A stretch of 64,000 nt of DNA from Orientia tsutsugamushi str. Boryong (GCF_000063545.1 NC_009488.1:992001-1056000); one strand, 5' to 3'; positions 48,384 to 58,160 are shown, counted from the stretch's first letter. Translations and numbers: made by a program. The notes: generated by a model not told the origin, from the sequence alone.

Positions 48384-49337
48384 AAAATAGGTACATAATA
48401 TGCTAATATGTAAAGAGTATAAATAATAATAGATAAATAATGGCAAGAAGTTACAGTTACGATTTAAGAATGAAGCTATTCAAAGCTCTAGATGATGGAC
48501 TATCAATTGTTAAAGCATGAAAATATTCAATATAATATAAGTCGTAATACGATATATAGATGGAAACATCTTAAATGCGAAACAGGAGATATTAAAGCAA
48601 AACCTTATGGCCCCAGCAAAAGGTTATAATGCAAAAATAGATCTCAAAGAATTTGAGGGGTTAATTATCAATCATCATGATAAAACAGCTAAAGAATTAA
48701 GTATTATACTAGGTAATAGATTACAAAAAACTAGAATAAATTATTATAGAAAACCTAGTAGATACACTTATAAAAAAACTCACCTTCATTCCAAAAGGGA
48801 TATTGGGTTAAGGAATGAATTTATAGAGAAGACAAAGCAAATTTCTAAAGAAAATCTAGTATTCATTGATGAGTCATGAATAGAGGATAATGCTTGTATA
48901 GAATATGGATGGAGTATAAAGGGTACTAGATGTTATGGGCATTAAAGCTTATCAACATAAATCCAGGGTCAGTATGATAGCAGGGCTTTGTAATAATCAA
49001 ATTATAGCACCAGTAATATTTGAAGGAAATTGTAATAAAGCAATATTTACAACTTATGTAGAGACTATATTAATCAAAAAATTGCGCCTTGGTCAAATAG
49101 TAACTATGGATAATATCAACTTCCATAAGAATAATATAATTAAAGTATTAATAGAATTGGTTGGCTGCAGTATTCTATTCTTACCTACATATAGTCCAGA
49201 TTTAAATCCTATAGAACATTATTGGTTTAAGATTAAGAACGAAATAAGAAAAGTTACTGCTCAATTCAAAGATATTAGCATTGCTGTAGAACACGTAATG
49301 AAGTTTTTCTGATTGTACCTATTTCCTGCGTTATTGC
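48372..49337 (+). mobile_element. IS630-family element, copy 1 (defective)
   Basis: 966 bp bounded by TA (48370-48371 and 49338-49339). The ends GCACTAACGTAGAAAATAGG and (inverted) GCAATAACGCAGGAAATAGG form the terminal repeats. It carries a transposase homologous to 60149-61015 but broken. Confidence 0.88.
48441..49312 (+). pseudogene. IS630-family transposase, broken copy
   Basis: This is collinear with the 288-residue protein at 60149. It is damaged by a frameshift with insertion near 48520, another near 48612, a GGA-to-TGA stop in the DES(G)IED motif (48877-48879), and a small deletion near 48938. The C-terminal part (48935-49312) retains MDNINFHKNN and YSPDLNPIEHYWFK. It cannot make an active enzyme. 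Confidence 0.85.
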
Positions 49338-49410
49338 TATACCTTAGAGAATACCGTACTTATTTTCATATAGGTCAGAACTATGGGATTAGTGAAAGTT
49401 CAGCATATAA

Positions 49411-49785
49411 ACGCCAGATTAGGATAAGGGAAAGCATGAAAAGCATAATGTAAAAGGTCTGCAAAAGATAATGTGCAATTATAATTATGCAATATATTTA
49501 AATATAATTTCAATTAATAACGGTTTATTTATTGCTTATATTTCTACAAGTATTAGTTCATAATACTATACTTAATAACCTAAACATTGCCCATTGTAAC
49601 ACTTGTATATTATCTCTTTCTAACTGTTTCTTATTCTAAATTTGCATTTGCAGACATGTGAGCAATAAATAAACCATTATTAATTGAAATTATATTTAAA
49701 TATATTGCATAATTTAATTGTACATTATCTTTTGCAGACCTTTTACATTATGCTTTTCATGCTTTCCATTATCCTAATCTGGCGT
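49411..49785. mobile_element. MITE with IS982-type ends, copy 2
   Basis: 375 bp with ends ACGCCAGATTAGGATAAG and its inverse, inserted in IS5 copy F with TATAA on each side (49406-49410 and 49786-49790). The core is in the same orientation as copy 1. Confidence 0.85.
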
Positions 49786-49790
49786 TATAA

Positions 49791-50091
49791 ACGCCAATTT
49801 AGGATAAGGAAAAATATGAAAAGTAGTGAATAAAAGGTATACAAAGAGAGGATGTTGAGTTAAAAAGAAAATTTAAATAAAAAAAGAATAACGCAACATG
49901 AAAAAATGTATTATAACAGTATACTATTTAATAGATAATTTTTGCAAGATATATCAAGAGTGGGAAAGAAAGAGATTAATACCAAGTAGCAATCAAAGGA
50001 ACAGAGATGGAAAGTTGTCCTTAGCTGAGTTATTAACAATAGTGATATATTTTTATTTGTCTCCATGCAAGGATTTTAAAAATTATTATCT
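49791..50091 (+). repeat. IS982-type 5' fragment
   Basis: Left terminal repeat, leader and the first 65 transposase codons (49898 onward: MKKCIITVYYLIDNFCKIYQ). The frame is cut at KDFKNYYL by the next MITE. Confidence 0.8.
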
Positions 50092-50461
50092 ACGCCAGAT
50101 TAGGATAAGGGAAAGTATGAAAAGCATAATGAAAAAGGTCTACAAGAGATAATGTACAATTATGATTATGCGAGATATTAAATATAGTTTTAATTAATAG
50201 CCATTTATTGCTCACATATCTGCAAATGCAAATTTAGAATAAGAAACAGTTAGAAAGAGATAATATACAAGTGTTACAATTGTCAATGTTCAGGTTATTA
50301 AGTATAGTATTATGAACTAATACTTGTAGAAATATGAGCAATAAATAAACCGTTATTAATTGAAATTATGTTTAAATATGTTGCATAATTTAATTGTACA
50401 TTATCTCTTGTAAACCTTTTTCATTATGCTTTTCATACTTTCTCTTATCCTAATCTGGCGT
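50092..50461. mobile_element. MITE with IS982-type ends, copy 3 (core inverted)
   Basis: 370 bp with the same ends as copy 2. The internal ~130-bp core (50216-50345) runs in the opposite direction relative to the left arm seen in copy 4, which shares the same left arm. It is followed by TATAA and the rest of IS5 copy F. Confidence 0.85.
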
Positions 50462-50664
50462 TATAAAGCTGTAAAATGGGTAGAAGATACCCTAGTTAAA
50501 CACACAAACTTTGCTCTTCCAGGTCGTAAAGCTCTAATGAAGAGCGATATGAATTATGAAGTAGTCTTGATTGATGCTACTGAGAGTCCTATAGAAAGAC
50601 CTGAAAAAAACAAAAATTCTATTATTCAGGAAAGAAGAAAAGGCATACACTAAAAACTCAAATA

Positions 50665-51039
50665 GTGGTAGATAAGAAAACGCGCCAAGTAATATGTACA
50701 AATTTTTCTAACGGTAAAAAACATGACTTTAGATTATTTAAGGAGTCCAAAATTCTTATCCATCCTAAGGTTAAAGCGATTACTGACACAGGATATCAAG
50801 GCATACAAAAAATTCACAATAATTCTGAATTACCAAAGAAAAAAAGCAAGAAAAATCCTTTAACTAAAAATGATAAAAAGAATAATCGTAGGTTAGCAGG
50901 AGCAAGAGTTATGAATGAAAACGTTATTTGTATGCTAAAACGGTTCAGAATTATTGCTGACAAATATCGAAATAGACGTAAAAGATTCTCTCTTAGATTT
51001 AATTTGATCTCTGGCATTTATAATTTTGAATTACCTTAA
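50665..51039 (+). CDS. IS5-family transposase, second frame (copy F)
   Basis: 124 residues matching the C-terminal DDE part of copy E and open throughout. The first frame is destroyed in this copy, so it is not expected to be active. Confidence 0.7.
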   Translation: MVDKKTRQVICTNFSNGKKHDFRLFKESKILIHPKVKAITDTGYQGIQKIHNNSELPKKKSKKNPLTKNDKKNNRRLAGARVMNENVICMLKRFRIIADKYRNRRKRFSLRFNLISGIYNFELP

Positions 51040-51059
51040 CCAGTTTCGAAAGAGGTCTA

Positions 51060-51117
51060 TTATTTTTTATACTCTTTTCATATTAGCATATTATGTACCT
51101 ATTTTCTACGTTAGTGC
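51060..51117 (-). repeat. IS630-family 5'-end fragment
   Basis: The reverse complement is the left end of the 48372/58126 type, with terminal repeat GCACTAACGTAGAAAATAGG followed by TA at 51118. It is cut on its inner side by the right end of IS5 copy F. Confidence 0.8.
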
Positions 51118-51522
51118 TATACCAGTAGGCTTCTGTTGGTAGAACCACAGGTTTGATCTATTTTTTATAGTTAAACACAATCATATATATAATTTCACAT
51201 CGGCACAGCACAAGCGCCAAACAAAGTATTTAGTGATCAAGCCTTAGCCCTTTTAGCAAACTAGTCTACCAATTTTGATAAGACGCCGAGTACGCATTTT
51301 ACGTTCTTTAATTTTGAGGTTAACTTCGTCCATAATCAGTTTAGCTTTTTTATTGTAATACAAATGTATTAAAAGTTATAACGGAATATGGCCCCTTGCA
51401 GATCTTTGTAATGACACCTTTAATACTTCTTCTTATCCTAATCTAGATTTATACAACTTAAGCTTTAAAAAGTAGTTAATATTGCTACCATTTAATAACT
51501 TTCGAACTCAATTGACTAGCTA
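51118..51522. other. 400-bp stretch without an intact gene
   Basis: Apart from the traD-like remnant (51195-51333), the stretch contains a decayed IS982/MITE end (CTTATCCTAATCTAGATT near 51431) and otherwise unassigned AT-rich DNA. Confidence 0.4.
51195..51333 (-). pseudogene. Remnant of a Ti-type conjugal transfer gene traD
   Basis: The minus strand reads MDEVNLKIKERKMRTRRLIK followed by IGRLV. A frameshift then leads to KRAKA and NTLFGA. The RxRR-I-GGLVxKAGL...LGA pattern is that of the small TraD protein encoded beside traA in Agrobacterium-type and RAGE elements. It is short and damaged, so the name is tentative. Confidence 0.4.
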
Positions 51523-53349
51523 CTAAACAGAATCATGATAATGGAATAATCCACCTGCATTCTGAATATTATTATGATCTGGTAACCCTGAATATAAGTC
51601 TAATGCATCATCCAATATACCTGGAGTTATACGAGTGTTTAATGCATAGCCGCTTGATTCATCTTCATCTATTATATCTGTCTCCTCGATCTCATCAGTT
51701 TCTTCATTATAATCTTCAAAGCCAGGAATACTTTCCAAACAGGATATTAAGTCAAAGTTAGATTTTACTTCATTTACGAATTGATATAACTTTTCTACTT
51801 CATTAGGATTTCTAGCAATTTTTCTAATTGCAACTTCTATTGCATGTGCGTAAAACTGTGAACGTGGATCGTCTGGTAATTTAAGCTCATTTCTTAAAAA
51901 ACTTTTCCTATCTGTACATCCATCATTGAGTCCATCATCGCATCTATCATTAGCTACAAGACTTAGCACATAGTTTTCAGTATCACACAAACATCTATTA
52001 CTTAAAAAAGTACTTGCGGCATTTAAAATAATTGCATGATGATACATAATTTTATGTTTTTTAAACTCTTCAAAATTGAAAGATGGTATACTATTTATAT
52101 AATTACAATTCGGACTGATACTTTGTTTAAAGTAAACAAAAATTTTCCATGCATCAGTGTTTTTTCTATCCTTTGCCAAAGATTCAGATCCAATATGGTA
52201 TTTTAATTCAGGAAATCGTGGAAATACTATATCAAGTTTAGGATCTTGCATCTCTTTTGAAAGCTCAGCAAATGGAGTTCTAGAAAAATGATCTTCATGA
52301 TTGTAAGTAAATAATGTACAAGGAAACGAATGTAAATAAGTACTTGGATTATCTACCAAATAACTACTACAAGATGGTCCACCATTGCTTCGTGATTGGG
52401 AAACTGCTCTAGCTAATGCTGGATCGATATGTTGATAACTATTAGCTGTGCTTGCCCTAGAACTACTATCGCTTATTGACATTACTGTTACTGCCTCTGA
52501 TATATCATCATCAATGTGCATATTATTACTACTAATCCACTGTGGTGAAGGGCTAACCAAATCTACAACCTCTTGCTCATTATTAATATCTAGAAGCTTC
52601 CTAAGGTTACCATGCTGATAATTTAGACTATCAAGTACTTTAAGTTTTACATCATTCTTAGTATTGTCTGTTAATATAAACTCAGTCAATTTCGGCATGA
52701 CATTTATTGGTTGAGCAAATCCATCAAAGTTACTTATCTTATAATTATTTGAGTTAAAACTATCTATCAAATCAAGTTTGATAATATTTGGATTTTTATG
52801 TATAGTAAAACACTTAAGTATGTTCTGCCCTATATGATAATTAATTGTTACATGAGTCAATGATGTTTTATCTAGAATCTTTTTGAAGCTGTTGCCATCT
52901 TGATCACTATCTAAATCTTTTCTTGTTGTAGTGCTTGTACCTTCCCAGCGATTTATAGGAGTAGCGTATTTAAGAGAAAATTCTTCCAGTACAGTATTAT
53001 CCTTTAATAGCTCAGATAGGGACTTCAGGGCCTTAGATCCAAAATTATCTAAACTAATATCTACTTTTCTAATGCCATTACCATAGCAGTTTACTTTTAA
53101 TTCATTTAAAATTTTATTAAGAATAAGCTGATCTAACTTTGCATACTTCCAATTTTTCTGTATCGTAAGAGCTGTGATTGTTGTATCGCAAATAATCGGT
53201 TTTATTGAATGAACTGCATAAAATGAAGTACCTGCATTTGATAACCTGCAAACTGTTCCTTCGAACTCCTTTACAACATGATCAATATTAGGTAAAAAAC
53301 CTCCTTTATCTACTTTTGGCTGTATTGTTAATGTTACTTTATCACCCAT
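51523..53349 (-). CDS. Large unrecognised protein with leucine-rich-repeat-like part
   Basis: 608 residues, undamaged, no signal peptide or membrane helix. Residues ~80-130 (LNKILNELKVNCYGNGIRKV, ISLDNFGSKALKSLSELLKDNTVLEEFSL) resemble ribonuclease-inhibitor-type leucine-rich repeats, and more irregular repeats follow to about 240. The middle (~270-330) is Ser-rich and low complexity. The C-terminal third is helical with a Cys/Asp-rich patch (LCDTENYVLSLVANDRCDDG) and an acidic stretch (ETDEIEETDIIDEDESSG). I do not recognise the family. An intact long gene amid wreckage, with eukaryote-like repeats, would fit a secreted effector, but that is only inference. Confidence 0.55.
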   Translation of the reverse strand: MGDKVTLTIQPKVDKGGFLPNIDHVVKEFEGTVCRLSNAGTSFYAVHSIKPIICDTTITALTIQKNWKYAKLDQLILNKILNELKVNCYGNGIRKVDISLDNFGSKALKSLSELLKDNTVLEEFSLKYATPINRWEGTSTTTRKDLDSDQDGNSFKKILDKTSLTHVTINYHIGQNILKCFTIHKNPNIIKLDLIDSFNSNNYKISNFDGFAQPINVMPKLTEFILTDNTKNDVKLKVLDSLNYQHGNLRKLLDINNEQEVVDLVSPSPQWISSNNMHIDDDISEAVTVMSISDSSSRASTANSYQHIDPALARAVSQSRSNGGPSCSSYLVDNPSTYLHSFPCTLFTYNHEDHFSRTPFAELSKEMQDPKLDIVFPRFPELKYHIGSESLAKDRKNTDAWKIFVYFKQSISPNCNYINSIPSFNFEEFKKHKIMYHHAIILNAASTFLSNRCLCDTENYVLSLVANDRCDDGLNDGCTDRKSFLRNELKLPDDPRSQFYAHAIEVAIRKIARNPNEVEKLYQFVNEVKSNFDLISCLESIPGFEDYNEETDEIEETDIIDEDESSGYALNTRITPGILDDALDLYSGLPDHNNIQNAGGLFHYHDSV

Positions 53350-53461
53350 TTTTTGCTCTATATTATTTTTTACAAGTTTATAAATTATTTAAATAAATGT
53401 AAATGATTTTATAAACTATTTTTACATATGATTTATGAAATCCTTCAGAATCATGACTTCA

Positions 53462-53580
53462 GCAAAACACCAAAAAATCGCGTTTAAAGCAAAAAACAAA
53501 TCAGAATCAAAATTGCAGTAATCCTAATACAATCAAAGTTTTTCAGATTTTAGTAGTTTAATTGCATTATTATATTTTTT
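53462..53580. repeat. Intergenic repeat B, copy 2
   Basis: Matches 22320-22440 (see that entry). It lies between the upstream side of the 608-residue gene and IS5 copy G. Confidence 0.6.
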
Positions 53581-53585
53581 CATTA

Positions 53586-54481
53586 GACTTTTTTCGAAAC
53601 TAGACAATGATGTATAATGGTGTTATAAATAACTGATTTGAAGTAATATGAAATTCGAACATATTTAAAGAGTTAGAGGATGAAAAATTTCGTCGATTAA
53701 CAGGAGCAAGGAAGGGAACATTTTCAAAGATAGTAGATATTTTGAGGCAGGCTGATGGTCTTAAGAAATCGAAAGGTGGGTGTAAAAATAAGCTCAATCT
53801 GGATTTATGGCTTTAGAATACCTTAGAGAATACCGTACTTATTTTCATATAGGTCAGAACTATGGGATTAGTGAAAGTTCAGCATATAAAGCTGTTAAAT
53901 GGGTAGAAGACGCCCGTTAAACACCCAAACTTTGCTCTTCCAGGTCGCAAAGCTCTAATGAAGAGTGATATGAATTATGTAAGTAGTCTTGATTGATGCT
54001 ACTGAGAGTCCTATAGAAAGACCCCAAAAAAACAAAAATTCTATTATTCATGAAAGAAGAAAAAGGCATACACTAAAAACTCAAATAGTGGTAGACAAGA
54101 AAACACACCAAGTAATATGTACAGATTTTTCTAACGGTAAAAAACATGACTTTAGATTATTTAAGGAATCCAAAATTCTTATCCATCCTAAGGTTAAAGC
54201 GATTACTGATACAGGATATCAAGGCATACAAAAAATTCACAATAATTCTGAATTACCAAAGAAAAAAAGCAAGAAAATTCCTTTAACTAAAAATGATAAA
54301 AAAAAATAATCGTAGGTTAGCAGGAGCAAGAGTTGCGAATGAAAACGTTATTGTTAGGCTAAAACGGTTCAAAATTATTGCTGCCAAATATCGAAATAGA
54401 CGTAAAAGATTCTCTCTTAGATTTAATTTGATCTCTGGCATTTATAATTTTGAATTACCTTAACCAGTTTCGAAAGAGGTC
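53586..54481 (+). mobile_element. IS5-family element, copy G (decayed)
   Basis: TA-flanked (53584-53585 and 54482-54483), with both ends. The first frame is broken by several indels (for example near 53655, 53800, 53915 and 53980). The second frame (from about 54055) is open to 54309 and then frameshifted by an extra A. It is inserted at the 5' side of the Toprim gene. Confidence 0.85.
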
Positions 54482-54483
54482 TA

Positions 54484-55793
54484 ATGAATTCTGACTTGAG
54501 AGCAAGTGTAATTCTTGATAGAGAAACGAATGAAAATTATCCAGCATTTTCAGCATTTGCTAGAAATGCGAAAGGTGAAATTACTGGTGTACAAGTTGTA
54601 TATTTGAATTCGCAAACGTGCGATAAGGCAGATATTTCAGTCCCTAGGAGGGCTTTTGGCAAAATTATAGCGAATCGTTTGTTAGAATTACTCCATTGGC
54701 ACCACATGATTCGCCTATAACAATTATAACAGAAGGCGTTGAAACAGCTTTAAGTCTAAAACAAGCAGGAATTAATGGAAAAATTATCGCTGCTATTGGC
54801 ATACATAATTTCAAGAACTATCAACCATTTGAAGGAGAAAACATAATCATAGCGGCAGATAATGATGGACAAAATTCTATAACAATGAATACTGTTGATA
54901 AAGCGAAAAAAACACTCGAAAATAGTGGAGCAAAGGTGTTAAAAGTGATGCCAACACAAGAAGGTGATTTCAACGACCTATTACAAATTCATGGAGCTGA
55001 AGCTATTAGACAGATTATAATACCTGAAATTGCCAAACTTATTAAATTGAACGAAATACAAAGTGAATCAATAACGAATCAAAGTGAGGTTAAAGAATTA
55101 TATGCAAAATCTTTACCCCTATACGACTATAACAAAAAGGAAAAAGCTAATGCGGAAGTAACAACAGTCAACAAATTTTTGGAAAAATATACAGGAATTT
55201 ATAATTCAAAAGTCTTTGATAATCCTAATTTAAGAGCAACCATGGTTTTTGATGAAAAGACTCAAAAATCCCGGCCTGCACTTACTGTTTTTGTTAAAAA
55301 TGAAAAAGGTGAAATTACTGGAGCTAAGATATTAGCCTTGAATTCAAAAACCTGTAATAAAGCTGATATTCCAGAAAAATCTGTTGGTACAATTAGTGGA
55401 TCATTTGCTGAAATTGCTCAACAAAATTCAAACTACTCACCTGTAACAATCATTACAAATGATATTGAGACAGCGTTAACCATTCAACAAGCTAGAGTCG
55501 AAGGAAAAATCTTATGTGCCATTGAAGCTGAAAATTTGCAAAACTATAATCCTGGCTCAAAAGAAAAGATCATTCTAGCGGTTAAAAATGACGTAAATAC
55601 TGAAAAAGCAGAAAAAGTTTTGGAAGATAAGGGAGCAATAGTCTGTACGGTCAAAAATGACTTCAATAATGTATTAAAAACTCAAGGATCATATGCCGTT
55701 AGAAATATTATCAGCCCTGAAATAAGCAACCTTACTGAAAAAAATGAATCAATCCAAACTAACATACAACCAAGATTATGTCTGAAAATTTAA
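54484..55793 (+). pseudogene. Toprim region of a RAGE TraA-like conjugation protein, broken
   Basis: The N-terminal part is missing (IS5 ends at 54481; the ATG at 54484 is incidental). The frame reads LRASVILDRETNENYPAFSA and, after a frameshift near 54700, ITIITEGVETALSLKQAG and ENIIIAADNDGQN, the Glu and DxD-type residues of a Toprim domain. A second similar unit follows (LRATMVFDEKTQKSRPAL, then ITNDIETALTIQQA and KIILAVKNDVN) in which the Glu and Asp are changed (NDIETA, AVKND). RAGE TraA proteins and plasmid primases carry such domains. The 3' end overlaps the next gene by 16 bp. Confidence 0.65.
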
Positions 55794-56257
55794 AACACGA
55801 TGGGCTATTTAAAGATTTAATGAATGACCCAAAAGCAGCTCTGGATTTTATAAATGATTTTTTACCAAATGAAGTTAAAAACGTACTAGATTTAAATACT
55901 ATAAAAGTTGAGCAAGAATCATTTGTTGAAGCTAATCTACGCCGTAGTATGTGTGACGTGCTATTTTCAGTTAAAACAAAAAATAATAATGAGGCATTTA
56001 TATATGTGCTTATTGAGGCAGAATTAAGATCTGATTATTGGATCGCGTTCAAATTATGGCAATATACATTATCAATATTAAAAAGGCATAAAAAAGGACT
56101 AAAAGAGCGTAAAAAAGAACGTGGTAAATTACCAATTGTTGTACCAATTGTAGTATATCATGGAGCTGACCGATTTAATGCTCCGAGAAGCTTATGGGAA
56201 CTGTTTGATGCCCCTAAATTAGCTAAAGAGTTGGATGGGGCTCTGAATACTTACTAA
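55778..56257 (+). CDS. Rpn/PD-(D/E)XK nuclease-family protein, C-terminally truncated
   Basis: 159 residues starting HDGLFKDLMNDPKAALDFIN and continuing EQESFVEANLRRSMCDVLFS and FIYVLIEAELRSDYWIAFKL, then PIVVPIVVYHGADRFNAPRS. This is the pattern of recombination-promoting nucleases (PF04754-type, formerly 'transposase_31/YhgA-like'). The usual EHQS active-site strand reads EAEL here, so activity is doubtful. The family is ~280-300 residues, and this copy stops where a piece of traC on the other strand begins. Rpn-like genes are common, decaying cargo in Orientia. Confidence 0.7.
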   Translation: MSENLKHDGLFKDLMNDPKAALDFINDFLPNEVKNVLDLNTIKVEQESFVEANLRRSMCDVLFSVKTKNNNEAFIYVLIEAELRSDYWIAFKLWQYTLSILKRHKKGLKERKKERGKLPIVVPIVVYHGADRFNAPRSLWELFDAPKLAKELDGALNTY

Positions 56258-57474
56258 TAGATTGGCAAGCAATGCCAGATACTGAAATAAACTCTCCTGA
56301 ACGCTTTCCAGCTAGCAGCTTCCAGGCTTCATCTATCATAATTAAAAATGGTCTACTTCTATCTCCTTTAACCATTGTTTGATTAATATGAACAATCATA
56401 ATCTGTACAATCACAGCTAACAGCTCTGGTACAGAGCGTAGATGATCTGTTTCAATCACTACTATGTCTGAATTCAAGGATAATTGCGCCTTGCCGCTAA
56501 AAAATCTTCCATGTTGCCCATCTTTAGTAAAAGGGAAAAGCATATTTCCAAGCTCTTTAGCATATGATTCTTCTCTATTTGATAACCAGTCTGCAATATC
56601 GGTTATTTCAGCCTTAGAGCGACTTTTTTGCCATACAGATATTAAAGCTCTTTGTAACATTGGTTGTTGTAGATCGCTTGTTCCATACTGAGGTGCAGCC
56701 ATGGTTGCTAAAATAGACGGAAAGTTAGATAAAAAGTCTGATCTAGCTTCTATTTGAGCTTGATCACGCAAAAACTCTGTTCTTTTGTTGGCTAACTCAA
56801 TAAATATCTCTCCTTTACGATATGACTGCCAGTTGCTTAAAAAATGCTCTATATTATTACTACCAATCATTAAGACTTGTAACGCCAGATTAGGATAAGG
56901 GAAAGTATGAAAAGCATAATACAAAAGGCCTGCAAGAGATAATGTACAATTATGATTATGCGAGATATTAAATATAGTTTTAATTAATAACGGTTTATTT
57001 ATTGCTCATATTTCTACAAGTATTAGTTCATAATACTATACTTAATAACCTGAACATTGACCATTGTAACACTTGTATATTATCTCTTTCTGACTGTTTC
57101 TTATTCTAAAATTGCACTTGCAGATATGTGAGCAATAAATTAACTGTTATTAATTAAAACTATATTTAATATCTCGCATAATCATAATTGTACATTATCT
57201 CTTGTAGACCTTTTTCATTATGCTTTTCATACTTTCCCTTATCCTAAACTGACGTTTGTAGGCTACTTTCAGCTGGTAAATTTTCATCACTTTTCAGAAA
57301 TTCAGCAATTTCATTTTGAGCCGAAACACTAGCTCCAACCAATGGCCATGCAAGCAATACAAAGCCTATTGAACCACGATTAAAGAATAGCTGAGTCTCC
57401 TCATCATATGATTCATAGACAAAATGTTTAGAAAATCTTTTTCGATCAAAATCCTTATGTATGCTTGTGTTCAC
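56223..57474 (-). pseudogene. traC: F-type T4SS ATPase traC, deleted and split by a MITE
   Basis: The N-terminal part (57474-57256) reads RFSKHFVYESYDEETQLFFN, then GFVLLAWPLVGA and ENLPAESSLQ. After a MITE the frame resumes VLMIGSNNIEHFLSNWQSYR to about RDQAQIEARSDFL. It then jumps to SNFPSILATMAAPQYGTSDL, a region that lies several hundred residues later in TraC, so the Walker A part is deleted in frame. Walker B survives (FLIMIDEAWKLLAGKRSGEF), after which homology ends at about 56288. TraC energises pilus assembly in F-type conjugation. This copy cannot. Confidence 0.8.
56882..57255. mobile_element. MITE with IS982-type ends, copy 4 (inside traC)
   Basis: 374 bp, ends ACGCCAGATTAGGATAAG and (inverted) ACGTCAGTTTAGGATAAG, flanked by the 5-bp duplication TTGTA (56877-56881 and 57256-57260). 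Arms of >100 bp are nearly perfect inverted copies. The core is in the orientation of copies 1 and 2. Confidence 0.88.
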
Positions 57475-57748
57475 CTTGGCTCTGTTTTGGTTTAAATAAG
57501 TTAATTAGGTACTTCTTAGAGTTTTTATCAACACGTCTTCTATAACATGTAATACAAGTCTTTTTTCGAGTTTTTTTTACTTCAACTTTTTCAACATTAT
57601 TAGTATCAAAAACGCCTTGAGCAACCATATTCTTTATTTCGTATAAAGACTTACATTTTTGCCCTTTAGGAATTTTACAATCAAAATTACTTTCGAAAAA
57701 GAAGCTGGTTAGGCTTATACAGCCGAATAGCAATAATAAAAACTTCAT
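57455..57748 (-). CDS. traV: F-type T4SS lipoprotein TraV-like
   Basis: 97 residues. The N-terminal MKFLLLLFGCISLTSFF has a lipoprotein-like signal (LLFGC). The PKGQKCKSLYEIKNMVAQGV segment matches the conserved Cys/Lys region of TraV proteins, and the C terminus is basic with a second Cys pair (TCITC). TraV is the outer-membrane lipoprotein of the F-type conjugation core with TraK and TraB. Its end overlaps the traC start by 20 bp, and traB lies just upstream: the usual B-V-C order. With traB and traC broken it is probably functionless. Confidence 0.75.
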   Translation of the reverse strand: MKFLLLLFGCISLTSFFFESNFDCKIPKGQKCKSLYEIKNMVAQGVFDTNNVEKVEVKKTRKKTCITCYRRRVDKNSKKYLINLFKPKQSQGEHKHT

Positions 57749-57761
57749 TATAAATGCTCCT

Positions 57762-58125
57762 CTAGCCTTTGTGATTGGTCGAATTTATTATGCAAATTAA
57801 CTTTTTCATTGCTAATTGATGGCGCATAAGTTGAATTTTTAACTTTTTCTTGTGCTCGCATAAGTCAAAACCTTTTTTAAATACAACATCTATGACTCTA
57901 CCTGAGGCAACAACAATGACTGGGCTCATGGAATCAGCTCGTTTTATAGCAAAATCAGCTAGCTTATCAAAAGCATTGCTAGCTCCAGAGTAAGCTCCAG
58001 ACTGAAGTGCATCTCCAATCTGAAACTCTTGTTGTTGCTGACCTCCAGCTACTAGGTTTAAAGTTGGTGTCATATCAGGTTTAATAGCCTTAGTCTGAAG
58101 AAATTTAGCTATACTGCTAAATATA
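57762..58125 (-). pseudogene. traB: F-type T4SS traB, C-terminal fragment cut by IS630
   Basis: The frame encodes NLVAGGQQQQEFQIGDALQS and GAYSGASNAFDKLADFAIKR, then SPVIVVASGRVIDVVFKKGF, the C-terminal VirB10-like barrel segment of TraB. The upstream 3/4 of the gene is gone: an IS630 element starts at 58126. The tail after GFDLCEHKKK looks frameshifted. TraB normally spans the envelope as the conjugation channel scaffold. Confidence 0.75.
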
Positions 58126-58160
58126 GCGCTAACATAGGAAATAGGTACATAATATGCTAA

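Larger units (their letters stand above)
49340..51057 (+). mobile_element. IS5-family element, copy F, split by MITEs and an IS982 fragment
   Basis: 49340-49410 is the middle of the first IS5 frame (LREYRTYFHIGQNYGISESS). After nested inserts, 50467-51057 resumes exactly at KAVKWVEDTLVKH and runs to the right terminal repeat ending GAGGTC. The left third was lost where IS630 copy 1 ends. A TATAA duplication marks the insertion point of the foreign block. Confidence 0.8.

Noticed and set aside
39640-51060. Clusters of similar short repeats, considered as a CRISPR array
   Set aside because: The repeats are IS and MITE ends of unequal spacing; there are no regularly spaced short repeats with unique spacers and no cas genes.
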